NCBI GenBank assembly: GCA_963770045.1
Contig: CAVYOD010000022.1
Coordinates: forward strand, 1-64,000
DNA length: 64,000 bases
Origin: CAVYOD01 sp963770045
Lineage (GTDB): Bacteria; Acidobacteriota; Aminicenantia; Aminicenantales; CAVYOD01
Direction: 5' to 3'
Shown here piece after piece: positions 63,204-64,000 of the stretch; the first letter of the stretch is position 1, and each line of letters starts with the position of its first letter. The notes beneath the pieces were generated by a model that made no database searches, was not told where the DNA came from, and saw nothing but the letters and a program-made list of their open reading frames with translations. The position numbers were made by a program, and so were the translations under genes.

Positions 63204-64000
63204 GCAACCAAAACGGTCAGCCGAGAATCGGAGTCTTTGTCTGCGATTGCGGCACCAATATCGCCGGAAAAGTCAATGTGCCAGAAGTGGTCGAGTTCGC
63301 TTCCCATTTGGACGACGTCATTGTGGCCAGGGAATATAAATTCATGTGCTCGGACCCAGGCCAGGAACTGATCAAGCAGAACATCAAGGACCATAACCTG
63401 AACCGAGTGGTCGTCGCCTCGTGCTCCCCCCTGATGCACGAACAGACGTTCCGCGAGGTCACGTTTGAGGGCGGCTTGAATCCTTTTTATTTCCAGATGT
63501 CCAATGTTCGCGAGCAGGTCTCCTGGGTGACCAAAGATCCCCAGCAGGCAACCAAAAAGGCCAAGGCGCTGGTCTCAGCGGCCGTCCGGAGAGTCGCCCT
63601 TCATGATCCCCTGACGAAAAAAGAAGTTCCCGTCCGTCCGGAAGTCTTGATCGTCGGCGGCGGGATCGCCGGAATCCAAGCCGCCTTGACCTACGCCAAG
63701 TCCGGGAAAAAAGTCTATCTTGTCGAGAAACAGCCATCCATCGGCGGGCACATGTCCCTGCTCGATAAGACCTTCCCTACCCTTGATTGTTCCGCCTGCA
63801 TCCTGACGCCCAAGATGAGCGAAGTCGGAAAACATCCCAACATTGAGCTCCTGACCTGGAGCGAGGTGCAGGAGATCTCCGGCTACGTCGGGAATTTCAA
63901 GGCCAGGATCAAAAAGAAGGCCCGCTTTGTGGATATCGACAAGTGCAACGGCTGCGGCGCCTGCTGGGAAAACTGCCCCACCACGATTACCCCGTCGGAA
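63200..64000 (+). CDS. hdrA: HdrA-like flavin/iron-sulfur subunit, N-terminal part
   Basis: 267 residues read before the window ends. The N-terminal domain has CDCGTNIAG and CSPLMHEQTFRE, a region found in HdrA. The FAD site is LIVGGGIAGIQAALTYAKSG with EKQPSIGGHMS, followed by FPTLDCSACILTPKM. A 4Fe-4S motif begins CNGCGACWENCP (about 250). HdrA is the electron-bifurcating flavoprotein in methanogens; in bacteria such HdrCBA clusters pair with hydrogenases, formate dehydrogenase or FloxABCD, whose genes would be downstream. Confidence 0.92.
   Translation, partial: MSNQNGQPRIGVFVCDCGTNIAGKVNVPEVVEFASHLDDVIVAREYKFMCSDPGQELIKQNIKDHNLNRVVVASCSPLMHEQTFREVTFEGGLNPFYFQMSNVREQVSWVTKDPQQATKKAKALVSAAVRRVALHDPLTKKEVPVRPEVLIVGGGIAGIQAALTYAKSGKKVYLVEKQPSIGGHMSLLDKTFPTLDCSACILTPKMSEVGKHPNIELLTWSEVQEISGYVGNFKARIKKKARFVDIDKCNGCGACWENCPTTITPSE

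Overview
The window reads as a fragment of a moderately GC-rich bacterial genome. The protein set (a heterodisulfide-reductase-like HdrCBA cluster, secreted S9 and M55 peptidases, a eukaryote-type citrate synthase, DUF4388 and HEAT proteins, multicopper and PQQ-type secreted oxidoreductases, a c-di-GMP signalling block) resembles candidate phylum Aminicenantes (OP8) or a related Acidobacteria-like lineage. That placement comes from familiarity with the protein families; there is no rRNA gene and no tree was built.

Layout. 1-7620: foreign-looking block. A possible transposase scrap is followed by one giant modular secreted protein (551-7331) broken by many single-base frameshifts. It has two purple-acid-phosphatase-like modules around an SGNH acetylesterase, then InlB-type repeats, and the gene is bracketed by two copies of the same terminator-like repeat. 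At 7621 this block abuts the middle of a thioesterase gene, so the join is an insertion, rearrangement or assembly chimera. 7720-14053: coiled-coil protein, multicopper oxidase, PQQ-type sugar dehydrogenase and SRPBCC protein, all on minus. 14628-21251: accessory stretch. A 3' tRNA-Asp fragment at 15294 and the intact tRNA-Asp at 21174 share a 35-bp direct repeat, like att sites. Between them lie a flavoprotein, a VPS10/sortilin-type beta-propeller protein flanked by 106-bp repeats, and pseudo-tRNA debris. 21362-36300: htpX-lemA, citrate synthase, M55 and S9 peptidases, homoserine dehydrogenase plus a Cys/Met PLP enzyme, murA-HIT-UPF0173-NYN-DUF2520 facing murB, and a secreted TPR protein behind a sigma-54-like promoter.

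36340-47756: ligA; a DUF4388-DnaJ-TPR fusion; a split glutamine-dependent NAD synthetase (overlapping nitrilase and synthetase genes) with rsmI; hsp20; then the minus-strand run rplU-rpmA-obgE-nadD-rsfS-rlmH-dksA-comF, a ribosome-biogenesis cluster. 48107-50760: tRNA-Val, inverted repeats, a HEAT/zinc-ribbon protein and a second set of decayed tRNA-Leu and tRNA-Asp pieces. 50823-58558: an OmpA-type protein, then a signalling operon: a large PAS/GAF histidine kinase, a REC-PAS-GGDEF and a REC-PAS-HD-GYP protein, so one sensor locus carries both c-di-GMP synthesis and breakdown. 58708-61379: tRNA-Glu, tRNA-Lys, a lipoprotein and gatC-gatA. 61739-64000: hdrC-hdrB-hdrA, with hdrA running off the end.

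Sequence quality: besides the dense frameshifts before 7331, about a dozen single-base shifts occur later, including one in single-copy ligA. Most are therefore probably sequencing errors rather than gene decay. Frameshifted genes are reported as full spans with approximate break positions.
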